Virus record (IMG/VR): IMGVR_UViG_3300020394_000578
Location: 1 to 40,610 of that record
Source: a virus
Length of the DNA stretch: 40,610 nt
Reading direction: 5' to 3' (one strand)
Positions 17,446 through 23,224 of the stretch are shown piece after piece (the first letter of the stretch is position 1; each line of letters opens with the position of its first letter). Under the pieces are notes generated by a model. It made no database searches, was not told the DNA's origin, and saw only the letters and a list, made by a program, of their open reading frames with translations. The position numbers and the translations under genes are program-made.

Positions 17446-17634
17446 TTACTTAGCACACCCATATTCATCCAATTCCCTTACTTCATTAATATCCCATTCA
17501 CTTACCCATTCATCAATTACATCAAATTTATTGATATTTTCCTTTGCTAATTCTCTTGCTTCATTCTCATCACGTGCATCAACTTCAATGGTGAAGTAGT
17601 TAATCTCTGCACATTCAATTAAAAATGATTTCAT
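17446..17634 (-). CDS. Small hypothetical protein, 62 aa
   Basis: A 62-aa acidic protein (MKSFLIECAEINYFTIEVDA then RDENEARELAKENINKFDVI). The pattern of a beta strand, then DENEARELAKEN, resembles small alpha/beta phage proteins in which an AxDENEA helix follows two strands. The start at 17634 makes an ATGA overlap with the upstream stop, so I prefer it to the ATG 18 nt further upstream. Confidence 0.68.
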   Translation of the reverse strand: MKSFLIECAEINYFTIEVDARDENEARELAKENINKFDVIDEWVSEWDINEVRELDEYGCAK

Positions 17635-17819
17635 AATGCAACCTCGTAACATAGACCTTCAGCAATAAAATAGTCGCATAATTGTTGATACTGTTGCAAC
17701 TCATTGTATAAGTCACAATCTATCAAAAATTGTGCCATCTCTATTTGTAAATCAGGTGGTAGTAATCCACCATCGTAAGCATCTAATTGTAATGCTAATT
17801 TCTTTGGAATTGATGTCAT
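17631..17819 (-). CDS. Small hypothetical protein, 62 aa
   Basis: A 62-aa acidic helical protein (PPDLQIEMAQFLIDCDLYNE then LQQYQQLCDYFIAEGLCYEV). Similar short proteins (a helix around LIDxGLxxxLQ, then ADYFIxxGLC) are frequent in cyanophage genomes; function unknown. It starts directly after the upstream stop and overlaps the next gene by 4 nt. Confidence 0.68.
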   Translation of the reverse strand: MTSIPKKLALQLDAYDGGLLPPDLQIEMAQFLIDCDLYNELQQYQQLCDYFIAEGLCYEVAL

Positions 17820-18041
17820 TTAATCGTGAAGAGTAGGGATGAAAGTTTCTACATTATTGTTATTAATATTAATTTCAAAATCCTGTGTAGCGTCCCACAA
17901 TTCAATGTAATTGTGTAACCAATGACGTTGATCTTGTGTTAGTTTGTTATAATTTTGATAGAGCAAATCGTCAGCACTAATAAACTCAAATTGCTGTGAT
18001 TCACACCACTTTTCTAACAAGTCTGAAAGATGATCTAGCAT
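17820..18041 (-). CDS. Small conserved cyanophage-type protein, 73 aa
   Basis: A 73-aa acidic protein (MLDHLSDLLEKWCESQQFEF then LTQDQRHWLHNYIELWDATQ). The HLSDLLEKWCE...LTxxQRxWLxxYIxxWE pattern recurs in small proteins of marine T4-like phages. No biochemical function is known to me. It is the first gene after the hairpin at 18060. Confidence 0.7.
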   Translation of the reverse strand: MLDHLSDLLEKWCESQQFEFISADDLLYQNYNKLTQDQRHWLHNYIELWDATQDFEININNNNVETFIPTLHD

Positions 18042-18059
18042 GATTAAATGTTAGTAATT

Positions 18060-18080
18060 GTAGGGGAATTTCACCCCTAC
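18060..18080. terminator. GC-rich hairpin between small genes
   Basis: GTAGGGG-AATTTCA-CCCCTAC forms a perfect 7-bp stem with a 7-nt loop. It lies between the 33-aa and 73-aa genes. No U-run follows on the minus strand, so it may be an attenuator or RNA-processing/stability hairpin rather than a full intrinsic terminator. Confidence 0.5.
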
Positions 18081-18095
18081 TTGTTAGTTAATATC

Positions 18096-18197
18096 TTACT
18101 GATTAGCAAGATAATTGTCAATAATTGCGATCAATTCGTTACCAGTCTCTGCAAATGAGAGATCATTAAGTAAGAAAGTGACTGAGTTAACTGACAT
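18096..18197 (-). CDS. Small protein, 33 aa
   Basis: A 33-aa ORF from ATG 18197 (MSVNSVTFLLNDLSFAETGN) to TAA 18096. The ending ELIAIIDNYLANQ is an amphipathic helix. Support comes from its location 23 nt after a candidate structured leader RNA and before a hairpin, and from the lack of any other gene here. Function unknown. Confidence 0.55.
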   Translation of the reverse strand: MSVNSVTFLLNDLSFAETGNELIAIIDNYLANQ

Positions 18198-18219
18198 TGT
18201 TAATAAGCAAAGGGACAAA

Positions 18220-18306
18220 ATACTGGACTTACATTAATTGAGATTCAAATTAAAGAGCATTTTCCACTGGGGTCGCTCACTCTTGCCAATTAAATGCCAG
18301 TAAAAA
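18220..18306 (-). ncRNA. Candidate structured leader RNA (B)
   Basis: In the minus-strand transcript the ends pair as TACTGG/CCAGTA, then CATTTAATTG/CAATTAATG, with an unpaired TAAGT on the 3' side between the helices; an inner AAGAG/CTCTT helix is possible. It ends 23 nt before an ATG. It shares GGCAAG and GTAAGTCC, in the same order, with the element at 20355-20453. A riboswitch-like or protein-binding leader is an inference. Confidence 0.4.
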
Positions 18307-18323
18307 GTCAGGTGGGAAGAGGT

Positions 18324-18638
18324 TTAAACCGCTTCCATGCCTGACATAAATGGGACTGTGCCAACTTTGCTTGAGTTGTAATACCAAACATAATCCTTTT
18401 GAAAAACACTTCCATCAGGTGTTACATCACTTAGAAGTGCATTCAAACGTGATTTAGTAGTGACTGACTGCCAACCGCCATCCAAGATCTGCACAAATGT
18501 GTCACCAACTCTTGCGATAAGGTTGCCATGAAGTCTAACTTCAGCAATGCGGTCATTAATTGTGACTGAAGTGTTTGCTTTTGAGAAGTTGCGTCTTGTT
18601 AGGACTGCTGCATTCATTTCAGATTCAATTTTACGCAT
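18324..18638 (-). CDS. Conserved cyanophage-type protein, 104 aa
   Basis: A 104-aa basic protein. MRKIESEMNAAVLTRRNFSK and NLIARVGDTFVQILDGGWQS followed by VTTKSRLNALL match a small protein I recognise as widespread in marine T4-like phages (start MRKVE, core HGxLIA-DGGWxSxTTKSRLNA). Its function is unknown. It has its own promoter region (18692-18763) after the helicase, and its leader shares TTTTGTCCCTT with the region just after leader RNA B. Confidence 0.8.
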   Translation of the reverse strand: MRKIESEMNAAVLTRRNFSKANTSVTINDRIAEVRLHGNLIARVGDTFVQILDGGWQSVTTKSRLNALLSDVTPDGSVFQKDYVWYYNSSKVGTVPFMSGMEAV

Positions 18639-18691
18639 GTTTGAAAAATTAGTTAAGGGACAAAATCGGTTGCTTTGCTTCCGATATATTA

Positions 18692-18763
18692 ATTATAGCA
18701 GATCTCCGCACTCTGTCCGCAAGTAGTGGACACTTTCTCAACTGGTTGCGGACTGGTTGCGGA
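18692..18763 (-). promoter_or_regulatory. Promoter with four TCCGCA/TGCGGA hexamers
   Basis: The minus strand has TATAAT at 18697-18692 with TTGCGG 19 bp upstream as a possible -35. TCCGCA lies at 18705-18710 and 18716-18721 and its complement TGCGGA at 18747-18752 and 18758-18763. GTCCGCAA (18715-18722) and TTGCGGAC (18746-18753) form an 8-bp inverted repeat, and ACTGGTTGCGG is tandemly duplicated (18741-18762). This looks like an operator region for the 104-aa gene. Confidence 0.5.
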
Positions 18764-18773
18764 TTCATGCATT

Positions 18774-19994
18774 TTAACAATATGCTGTAGTGTGGTGACC
18801 TTCGGTGAAAATGTCATTGACTATTCTTTGAATTCTGTTAATAGTCTTTGTGCCATAATTCTTGTGAGTAGGAATAACGCAATGACCATAGGGTTTGCGA
18901 TACATATTAAGCACCCCACTAGGAATAACACTTTGCATAATGTTTTGTTTATCCTCTTTGTGTAACCTAATAACTCTACCGATAGTTTGCGACATCTCCA
19001 CGATGTTAAGATTTCGCAACAATAACGTATGAGATAATCCACTAACGTTGATACCTTCCGATAAAATAGAATAATGAAAGATAACAAATTTCTTTGCTGT
19101 GTCCTCTCCCCACTCTTTAAGAGTTTTAAAGAATTCCGTCCGATTGACTTTAGTCTTGTTAACATAAGCACCAAATTTACTTGTAATGTGTAATACGTCA
19201 TATCCCAATTTTTCAAGTTGAGATAGCAACTTAGTTTGTCCTAACATTTTATGCATACATTTAGATGATGGGACACTAATTAACACTTTCGCACCATCAT
19301 AGTCATTAATACTTTCAATGAAAGATTTAACTGTTAATGAGTGGTGAGCATGTGCATTATACTTTGAATAATGTAAATCAACTGGGAAACTTTCAATTTT
19401 TGGTGGAATAATAGATCCTCCATTTATCAAGTCTCTAGCATCAACATCCAGGAGAATTTCACCCCAAATGTTAACATTATTCATTCCCCTATCATGCTTA
19501 TATGATATTTTAGGTGTTGCTGTAAAATAATAACAACGTGATGCAATTTGACTACATGCACTAACACTAACAAAAAAACTTCTTGCTGTGCCGTTATGTG
19601 CTTCATCAAAATATATGGTATCAATATTAATACCACTATCAACAACTTTTGATAGAGAATGATAAGTAGTGAAGATAATTACGTTTGAATTGTTATCAAC
19701 GTAATCTGCAATTTCTTCTGGTTTAGTAGAACTATTAAACTTAGTCCTTCCACTATGTGCATGAAATACATTCAATTCTTCATCGATTGATGTAATAAAA
19801 TCATCACATAATTGCTGTGCTAATAGAATACGTGGTGCTACAATTACATTGACATTATTGTTAAGATTTGACTTCAAATCTTCGATCATAATGTATGTTT
19901 TTCCACCACCAGTAGGCACAATAATTTGACCTATATCATTCTGTTGCATAACATTTAGTGCTTCAGATTGATGTGGTCTTAGTGTAATGCTCAA
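18774..19994 (-). CDS. SF2 DEAH-box helicase (TTG start)
   Basis: A 406-aa superfamily 2 helicase/translocase. The start of the Q-like region is LRPHQSEALNVM; Walker A is PTGGGKT (residues about 27-33), motif II is DEAH, motif III TATP, and motif VI QTIGRVIRLHKED. The layout resembles T4 UvsW-type and restriction-subunit-type helicases but is shorter than T4 UvsW (about 500 aa), with no extra N-terminal domain visible. A likely role is DNA branch migration or replication fork processing. The start is TTG at 19994: an in-frame TAG lies 18 nt upstream, no ATG/GTG occurs between, and starting at the next ATG would remove the helicase's first conserved segment. Confidence 0.88.
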   Translation of the reverse strand: MSITLRPHQSEALNVMQQNDIGQIIVPTGGGKTYIMIEDLKSNLNNNVNVIVAPRILLAQQLCDDFITSIDEELNVFHAHSGRTKFNSSTKPEEIADYVDNNSNVIIFTTYHSLSKVVDSGINIDTIYFDEAHNGTARSFFVSVSACSQIASRCYYFTATPKISYKHDRGMNNVNIWGEILLDVDARDLINGGSIIPPKIESFPVDLHYSKYNAHAHHSLTVKSFIESINDYDGAKVLISVPSSKCMHKMLGQTKLLSQLEKLGYDVLHITSKFGAYVNKTKVNRTEFFKTLKEWGEDTAKKFVIFHYSILSEGINVSGLSHTLLLRNLNIVEMSQTIGRVIRLHKEDKQNIMQSVIPSGVLNMYRKPYGHCVIPTHKNYGTKTINRIQRIVNDIFTEGHHTTAYC

Positions 19995-20014
19995 GTGTGA
20001 TGTTTGTAACTATT

Positions 20015-20020
20015 ATTATA
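20015..20020 (-). promoter_or_regulatory. -10 box for helicase gene
   Basis: TATAAT on the minus strand, 20 bp before the helicase TTG start and just after the terminator at 20027-20050. No good -35 is seen, so an activator-dependent (middle-type) promoter is possible. Confidence 0.5.
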
Positions 20021-20026
20021 ATACAT

Positions 20027-20050
20027 GAAAAAGCACCCCAATGGGGTGCT
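20027..20050 (-). terminator. Intrinsic terminator
   Basis: On the minus strand AGCACCCC-ATT-GGGGTGCT is a perfect 8-bp stem with a 3-nt loop followed by TTTTT. It sits 23 bp after the stop of the 86-aa gene and before the helicase promoter, so it ends that transcript. Confidence 0.9.
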
Positions 20051-20073
20051 GAGTGGACACTATGTCAACTGGT

Positions 20074-20334
20074 TTACTTGGCAAACTCTTGCTGATAAAC
20101 CTTAACAACATAGTTAGAGACTTTATCGTAAGACCATTTAATGTCATTTACGAGTGCATTTATCTCGTAAGTGTGAATGCTCCATCTGATTTTAATGTCA
20201 TTAATATAATCAGTGGATTTGAGTAGAGTTGTTGGTCTTACATTTGTCTCAACTGTCTTAACTTGCTTTACTGGTGCTTTACGAGTCCTTCTCTTACGTG
20301 TAGTAGCAGAAGTGGTCTTTTTAGCAACTGGCAT
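20074..20334 (-). CDS. Basic N-terminal-tail protein, 86 aa
   Basis: An 86-aa protein with a very basic, Thr/Lys/Arg-rich N-terminal tail (residues 1-30, KKTTSATTRKRRTRKAPVKQ) like a histone tail, then a compact helical region (INALVNDIKWSYDKVSNYVV). This suggests a DNA- or RNA-binding role; no family recognised. It is a single-gene unit: promoter and structured leader upstream, intrinsic terminator downstream. Confidence 0.72.
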   Translation of the reverse strand: MPVAKKTTSATTRKRRTRKAPVKQVKTVETNVRPTTLLKSTDYINDIKIRWSIHTYEINALVNDIKWSYDKVSNYVVKVYQQEFAK

Positions 20335-20354
20335 AAGTTGAGTAGTTTAATGTA

Positions 20355-20453
20355 AATGGGTGAGCGAAAGAATCTGGGGACTTACAGGACGTAATTTCTC
20401 AACTGAATTGAGACAACCATAGATCCTTGCCTGATTGCTTTCGCATACCCATT
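20355..20453 (-). ncRNA. Candidate structured leader RNA (A)
   Basis: The 16-nt arms at 20355-20370 (AATGGGTGAGCGAAAG) and 20438-20453 pair with two mismatches. Inside the minus-strand transcript are AATC/GATT, AGGA/TCCT and the hairpin CTCAA-TTCAG-TTGAG, with GTAAGT left unpaired. The element begins at the -10 box and ends 20 nt before the ATG of the 86-aa gene, so it occupies its whole 5' leader. GGCAAG and GTAAGTCC recur in element B at 18220. Confidence 0.45.
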
Positions 20454-20480
20454 ATAAGCATTAATGGGCAAAGGTGGGCA
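20451..20480 (-). promoter_or_regulatory. Promoter with 10-bp-phased TGCCCA repeats
   Basis: On the minus strand TGCCCA (20480-20475), TGCCCA (20470-20465) and TGCTTA (20460-20455) are spaced exactly 10 bp; the last unit runs into TATAAT (20456-20451). The first unit lies where a -35 would be, but does not match TTGACA. This suggests activator-dependent transcription of leader RNA A and the 86-aa gene. Confidence 0.55.
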
Positions 20481-20517
20481 TAGTATAGGCAAATCGTTAC
20501 AAACTGTAATACTATGC
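20478..20517 (-). terminator. Hairpin overlapping the stop of the 131-aa gene
   Basis: GCATAGTAT (20478-20486) and ATACTATGC (20509-20517) are a perfect 9-bp inverted repeat, with a smaller inner TTAC/GTAA stem. It spans the TAG stop at 20512. No U-tract follows, so termination would be factor-dependent, or the hairpin may protect the 3' end. Confidence 0.45.
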
Positions 20518-20907
20518 TTGATTCATCTCCACTTGCTTATCCAATATTAATTGTGTCACATCCTCATTAATATATGTTTCAATGTATTCTTTACATGATG
20601 CAACAGTAGGGAATGCTGCGATTCTCTCGTATGTCCATAATATATTTTCCTGGAATACCATAGGATTTAATACTTTATCTGTTACTGATATGAATTGTTT
20701 CATACCTTCAGTATTACCTAATTGGCATCCAATACGAGCATTTACACGATATTCTTCATCAGTCTCATCACTATAATATGTGTTATCAACTATAGTAAAT
20801 GCTGCTAATTGTTTATCATTAACTACAATATTATCGTCAGTAATATATACTGACTCATAATATTTTAATTCATCGTTATCCCTAATTGCATTTGTTATTT
20901 GTTTCAT
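20512..20907 (-). CDS. Hypothetical protein, 131 aa
   Basis: A 131-aa acidic protein (MKQITNAIRDNDELKYYESV), likely alpha/beta: strands in the first half (VNDKQLAAFTIVDNTYYSDE) and helices in the second (CKEYIETYINEDVTQLILDK). No family recognised. It is the last gene of a packed small-gene operon, overlapping the upstream gene by 4 nt (ATGA). Confidence 0.7.
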   Translation of the reverse strand: MKQITNAIRDNDELKYYESVYITDDNIVVNDKQLAAFTIVDNTYYSDETDEEYRVNARIGCQLGNTEGMKQFISVTDKVLNPMVFQENILWTYERIAAFPTVASCKEYIETYINEDVTQLILDKQVEMNQA

Positions 20908-21119
20908 TCTTGCAACTCATCTAAACGATATTGATTGTATGCATTTTCCACCTTATCTAACAATGGAATTACATCAACTAAATTATCAATTTGTGCCAAC
21001 ATATCTGCAATATGCTTTGATACATAAGGTTTTTCAGTCCTTGCACTAAATGATAATGCTTCTCTTAAATGCTCCTGTGATGCTCTTAAACTTTCTTCTA
21101 CTTGTTTACTTAGTGCCAT
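20904..21119 (-). CDS. Small helical protein, 71 aa
   Basis: A 71-aa all-helical protein (MALSKQVEESLRASQEHLRE then HIADMLAQIDNLVDVIPLLD), amphipathic and coiled-coil-like. Function unknown. It starts 2 nt after the preceding stop and ends in an ATGA overlap with the next gene. Confidence 0.7.
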   Translation of the reverse strand: MALSKQVEESLRASQEHLREALSFSARTEKPYVSKHIADMLAQIDNLVDVIPLLDKVENAYNQYRLDELQE

Positions 21120-21121
21120 AA

Positions 21122-21289
21122 TTAATAACCATTAATGTAATCTGCTAGTGCATCGATGTATTCATCGTATGTAGCATATTTATGCTTAAATTGATCGGGG
21201 ACTTCCATAACTCTGATCGGTTTATAACACTCCCTAGTAGAGTATCCCTTCTCATTAGCATATCTTGTAATATAATTGTCCATTTGCAT
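21122..21289 (-). CDS. Small hypothetical protein, 55 aa
   Basis: A 55-aa ORF from ATG 21289 (MQMDNYITRYANEKGYSTRE) to TAA 21122, with an AGGAGG ribosome-binding site about 13 nt upstream. The ATG overlaps the upstream stop by 1 nt (TAATG). The C-terminus YDEYIDALADYINGY is a helix. Function unknown. Confidence 0.65.
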   Translation of the reverse strand: MQMDNYITRYANEKGYSTRECYKPIRVMEVPDQFKHKYATYDEYIDALADYINGY

Positions 21290-21438
21290 TACATTAAAAT
21301 CCTCCTTTGCTCTCTAAAATATAACTCTTTATCGATCATATCATGCTCTGTTACATTAGCAAATCCTTGCTTGATATAATCTTTTAATTGATCATCGGAC
21401 ATGCCAATAATTTCTCTTTGTGTTAATGGTAGATTCAT
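21289..21438 (-). CDS. Small hypothetical protein, 49 aa
   Basis: I take the internal ATG at 21438 (MNLPLTQREIIGMSDDQLKD), 4 nt after the previous stop. The longer frame (to 21492) would lie inside the neighbouring gene. The protein is helical, with a REIIGMSDDQLKDYI helix and a basic end (FREQRRILM). Function unknown. Confidence 0.58.
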   Translation of the reverse strand: MNLPLTQREIIGMSDDQLKDYIKQGFANVTEHDMIDKELYFREQRRILM

Positions 21439-21442
21439 AAAA

Positions 21443-21574
21443 TTAGTCCATAAGTTTTTCAAAAAAGGTTTCGATCTCTTTAGGTAGATCATCGATCATA
21501 CCAGTATCTCTCAAGAGATCATATAATTTAATGAGATGATATTGCTCATCCCATGTGATTTCATACTTATTCAT
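21443..21574 (-). CDS. Small hypothetical protein, 43 aa
   Basis: A 43-aa ORF (MNKYEITWDEQYHLIKLYDL then LRDTGMIDDLPKEIETFFEK). ATG 21574 makes an ATGA overlap with the upstream stop; an in-frame ATG at 21580 would add two residues. Tight packing on both sides supports it as a real gene. Function unknown. Confidence 0.58.
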   Translation of the reverse strand: MNKYEITWDEQYHLIKLYDLLRDTGMIDDLPKEIETFFEKLMD

Positions 21575-21750
21575 TGGCATAACTCCTCAAATCTCATTCT
21601 TGCTCTCTCTTCTAACATTGCTCTAGTCCCTCTAGAGAATGATAACAAATCATCCATCATTTTAGGTGTTAATTTGTTGTGATTAGCGAATGATTCGCAT
21701 ACTTCATCAAAGCATGTTTCTAGCAATGATTCATGATGTAAGACTGACAT
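21571..21750 (-). CDS. Small hypothetical protein, 59 aa
   Basis: A 59-aa helical protein (MSVLHHESLLETCFDEVCES then MMDDLLSFSRGTRAMLEERA). It has a strong AAGGAG ribosome-binding site 5 nt before the ATG at 21750 and follows a regulatory gap with TATAAT and two dyads, so it heads a small operon running to 20512. Function unknown. Confidence 0.68.
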   Translation of the reverse strand: MSVLHHESLLETCFDEVCESFANHNKLTPKMMDDLLSFSRGTRAMLEERARMRFEELCQ

Positions 21751-21771
21751 AATGCTCCTTTGTTTATAATA

Positions 21772-21821
21772 CTATTATAATAGATAATAGTTTGTTTATC
21801 TTTAATTAGTGGACACTAATT
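21772..21821 (-). promoter_or_regulatory. Promoter/operator region with two dyads
   Basis: CTATTATAATAG (21772-21783) is a 12-bp palindrome containing TATAAT. AATTAGTG-GA-CACTAATT (21804-21821) is an 18-bp dyad whose half-site is the TTAATTAGTG element found repeatedly near 15.0 kb. It lies between two operons and ends at the upstream gene's stop codon. Confidence 0.5.
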
Positions 21822-22015
21822 TAATAGGCACATCGCCAGAGTTGTTGAATAGTTTCAATAGTGGGTTTAATACCTTCATTATAAGGTGATTCATCATCAT
21901 CATCCTTAATATTATTTAATGATGTAATAATGAGATCCCATTGATCTTCTGAGAAGAATTCCCAGATCTTGTTTACTTCTTTGTGAGAATACTCTTTACC
22001 ATTGATATTAAACAT
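21821..22015 (-). CDS. Hypothetical acidic protein, 64 aa
   Basis: A 64-aa acidic protein (MFNINGKEYSHKEVNKIWEF then FSEDQWDLIITSLNNIKDDD), starting with a beta hairpin and followed by helices. No family recognised. It begins 2 nt after the preceding stop; its own stop lies in the dyad at 21804-21821. Confidence 0.68.
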   Translation of the reverse strand: MFNINGKEYSHKEVNKIWEFFSEDQWDLIITSLNNIKDDDDESPYNEGIKPTIETIQQLWRCAY

Positions 22016-22017
22016 GA

Positions 22018-22431
22018 TTAGTTACCTCTATCGATAACTTTATCCCAGACTGCTGAGAATTGATCATGAGTGGTGTCACCATCATCGACAAGTCTTGAAT
22101 CAATGTCTAATGATGCTGCATTTGAGAAGACTAGAGCGATTAAATCGAAGTCATCTTTAGTGAGTTGAGATTGAGACATTTTAAGGTTTAATTTCTTTGA
22201 CTCTTCTATTATAGTCGGAAATGACCCATATGGTGACCAAGGTGGACAGTTTGGTGACTGTCTTTGTATTGCTGCTTCAACTTGAATGAATAGATCTTCT
22301 AAATCATCATTCCATAAAACTCCCTTGGGGACGTTAGTATCTCCCCTTTCTTCATAAGGTTTATACATCCTTTTAAGGGATAATACACCTCTAATGAATT
22401 TCAGTTGATTCAGATTCAGATTGATGTCCAT
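22018..22431 (-). CDS. Hypothetical protein, 137 aa
   Basis: A 137-aa acidic protein (LNLNQLKFIRGVLSLKRMYK then LWNDDLEDLFIQVEAAIQRQ). The last 53 residues (MSQSQLTKDDFDLIALVFSN onward) resemble a separate small helical unit, so internal initiation at that Met is possible. It overlaps the upstream 63-aa gene by 41 nt, so its true start may be later. Function unknown. Confidence 0.6.
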   Translation of the reverse strand: MDINLNLNQLKFIRGVLSLKRMYKPYEERGDTNVPKGVLWNDDLEDLFIQVEAAIQRQSPNCPPWSPYGSFPTIIEESKKLNLKMSQSQLTKDDFDLIALVFSNAASLDIDSRLVDDGDTTHDQFSAVWDKVIDRGN

Positions 22432-22582
22432 TCATGCTCACGTTATTAATAATTATTCTATTATTATCATAATCAGGGATAAACTCTAATCTATCCTTAT
22501 GATGCCATAATAACTCTTCATAGAGTGCATTTAGTCTATCCATGTCATCCCATAGATCTTCGACAGTATCCTTATCTATCAT
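22391..22582 (-). CDS. Small hypothetical protein, 63 aa
   Basis: A 63-aa protein with an acidic helical start (DTVEDLWDDMDRLNALYEEL) and a short beta region (RLEFIPDYDNNRIIINNVSM). It begins 1 nt after the degenerate oxygenase gene. Its last 13 codons overlap the next gene. Function unknown. Confidence 0.6.
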   Translation of the reverse strand: MIDKDTVEDLWDDMDRLNALYEELLWHHKDRLEFIPDYDNNRIIINNVSMNGHQSESESTEIH

Positions 22583-22583
22583 A

Positions 22584-23219
22584 TTATCCTGGAACTATAT
22601 TGGCACTAAGTGTAATCAATTCATTACTAGGGTTACTGTCATAACCAAATGTTAGATTACTTGGGAATGTAATAATATCACCTTCTGCCATCTTAAATGT
22701 TGCTTCAGTCATATTATATTGGGTTAACTGTTTACTATTAATTTGCATAATAGGATAATGATTAGATCCCACATTCTTTCGCCATTTAATATAACTATGT
22801 GCCTCTGGGTTGTAGTTAATTAAGTAGATAGAATGATATAAACAATTACTCACCTCATGTGGTGCATAAATTGCATCTTTATTTGATAATTCTAAGTATG
22901 ATTCATTAACTTTAAGATCACAATTATAATGCATTGAGTTATCATTATGCTGACTAATTGCTGTTTTAAATGCATCAGCAACATCAGGTAAATCAGTTAA
23001 TAGTTTATTACTTTCACCAATTTGTACAACATTGTGAGTAATACTTTCTCTACCTGATTTCTTCAATATATCTTCATTACCCATCCAATTTAGGATTTGA
23101 GTTTTAAGATCTGCGTGATTTGGTAGTGTATATTTAGAGATAGGAATAGGAAATAAACCATATGTTTCATTGGTTATTTTATCTTCTAATTTATCACTTA
23201 GTGGATGCTTATCTGTCAT
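22584..23219 (-). CDS. Degenerate 2OG-oxygenase-fold protein, 211 aa
   Basis: A 211-aa protein with the layout of the phage 2OG-Fe(II) oxygenases in this window: an N-terminal FPIPISKY segment, a strand pair around NESYLELSNKDAIYAPHEVS, and a C-terminal MAEGDIITFPSNLTFGYDSN followed by NELITLSANIV. The canonical residues are missing. The HxD/H site is H121-E-V123, the second His is replaced (NLTFG where FPxxLxH is expected), and the 2OG-binding Arg (ERxSxxF in relatives) is Glu-Leu. It is therefore probably catalytically inactive with iron/2OG, perhaps a binding partner or repurposed double-stranded beta helix. It lies 5 bp after the intact oxygenase gene at 23225. Confidence 0.6.
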   Translation of the reverse strand: MTDKHPLSDKLEDKITNETYGLFPIPISKYTLPNHADLKTQILNWMGNEDILKKSGRESITHNVVQIGESNKLLTDLPDVADAFKTAISQHNDNSMHYNCDLKVNESYLELSNKDAIYAPHEVSNCLYHSIYLINYNPEAHSYIKWRKNVGSNHYPIMQINSKQLTQYNMTEATFKMAEGDIITFPSNLTFGYDSNPSNELITLSANIVPG

Positions 23220-23224
23220 TTTAA

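Noticed and set aside
20355-20453. tRNA gene in the structured leader
   Set aside because: Although about 100 nt with paired ends, it lacks a T-loop (GTTCGANTC) and a seven-base-pair acceptor/anticodon arrangement. I saw no tRNA gene in the window.
21289-21492. Longer version (67 aa) of the 49-aa gene
   Set aside because: The first 18 codons lie inside the neighbouring 43-aa gene; the ATG at 21438, directly after that gene's stop, fits the packing of the operon better.
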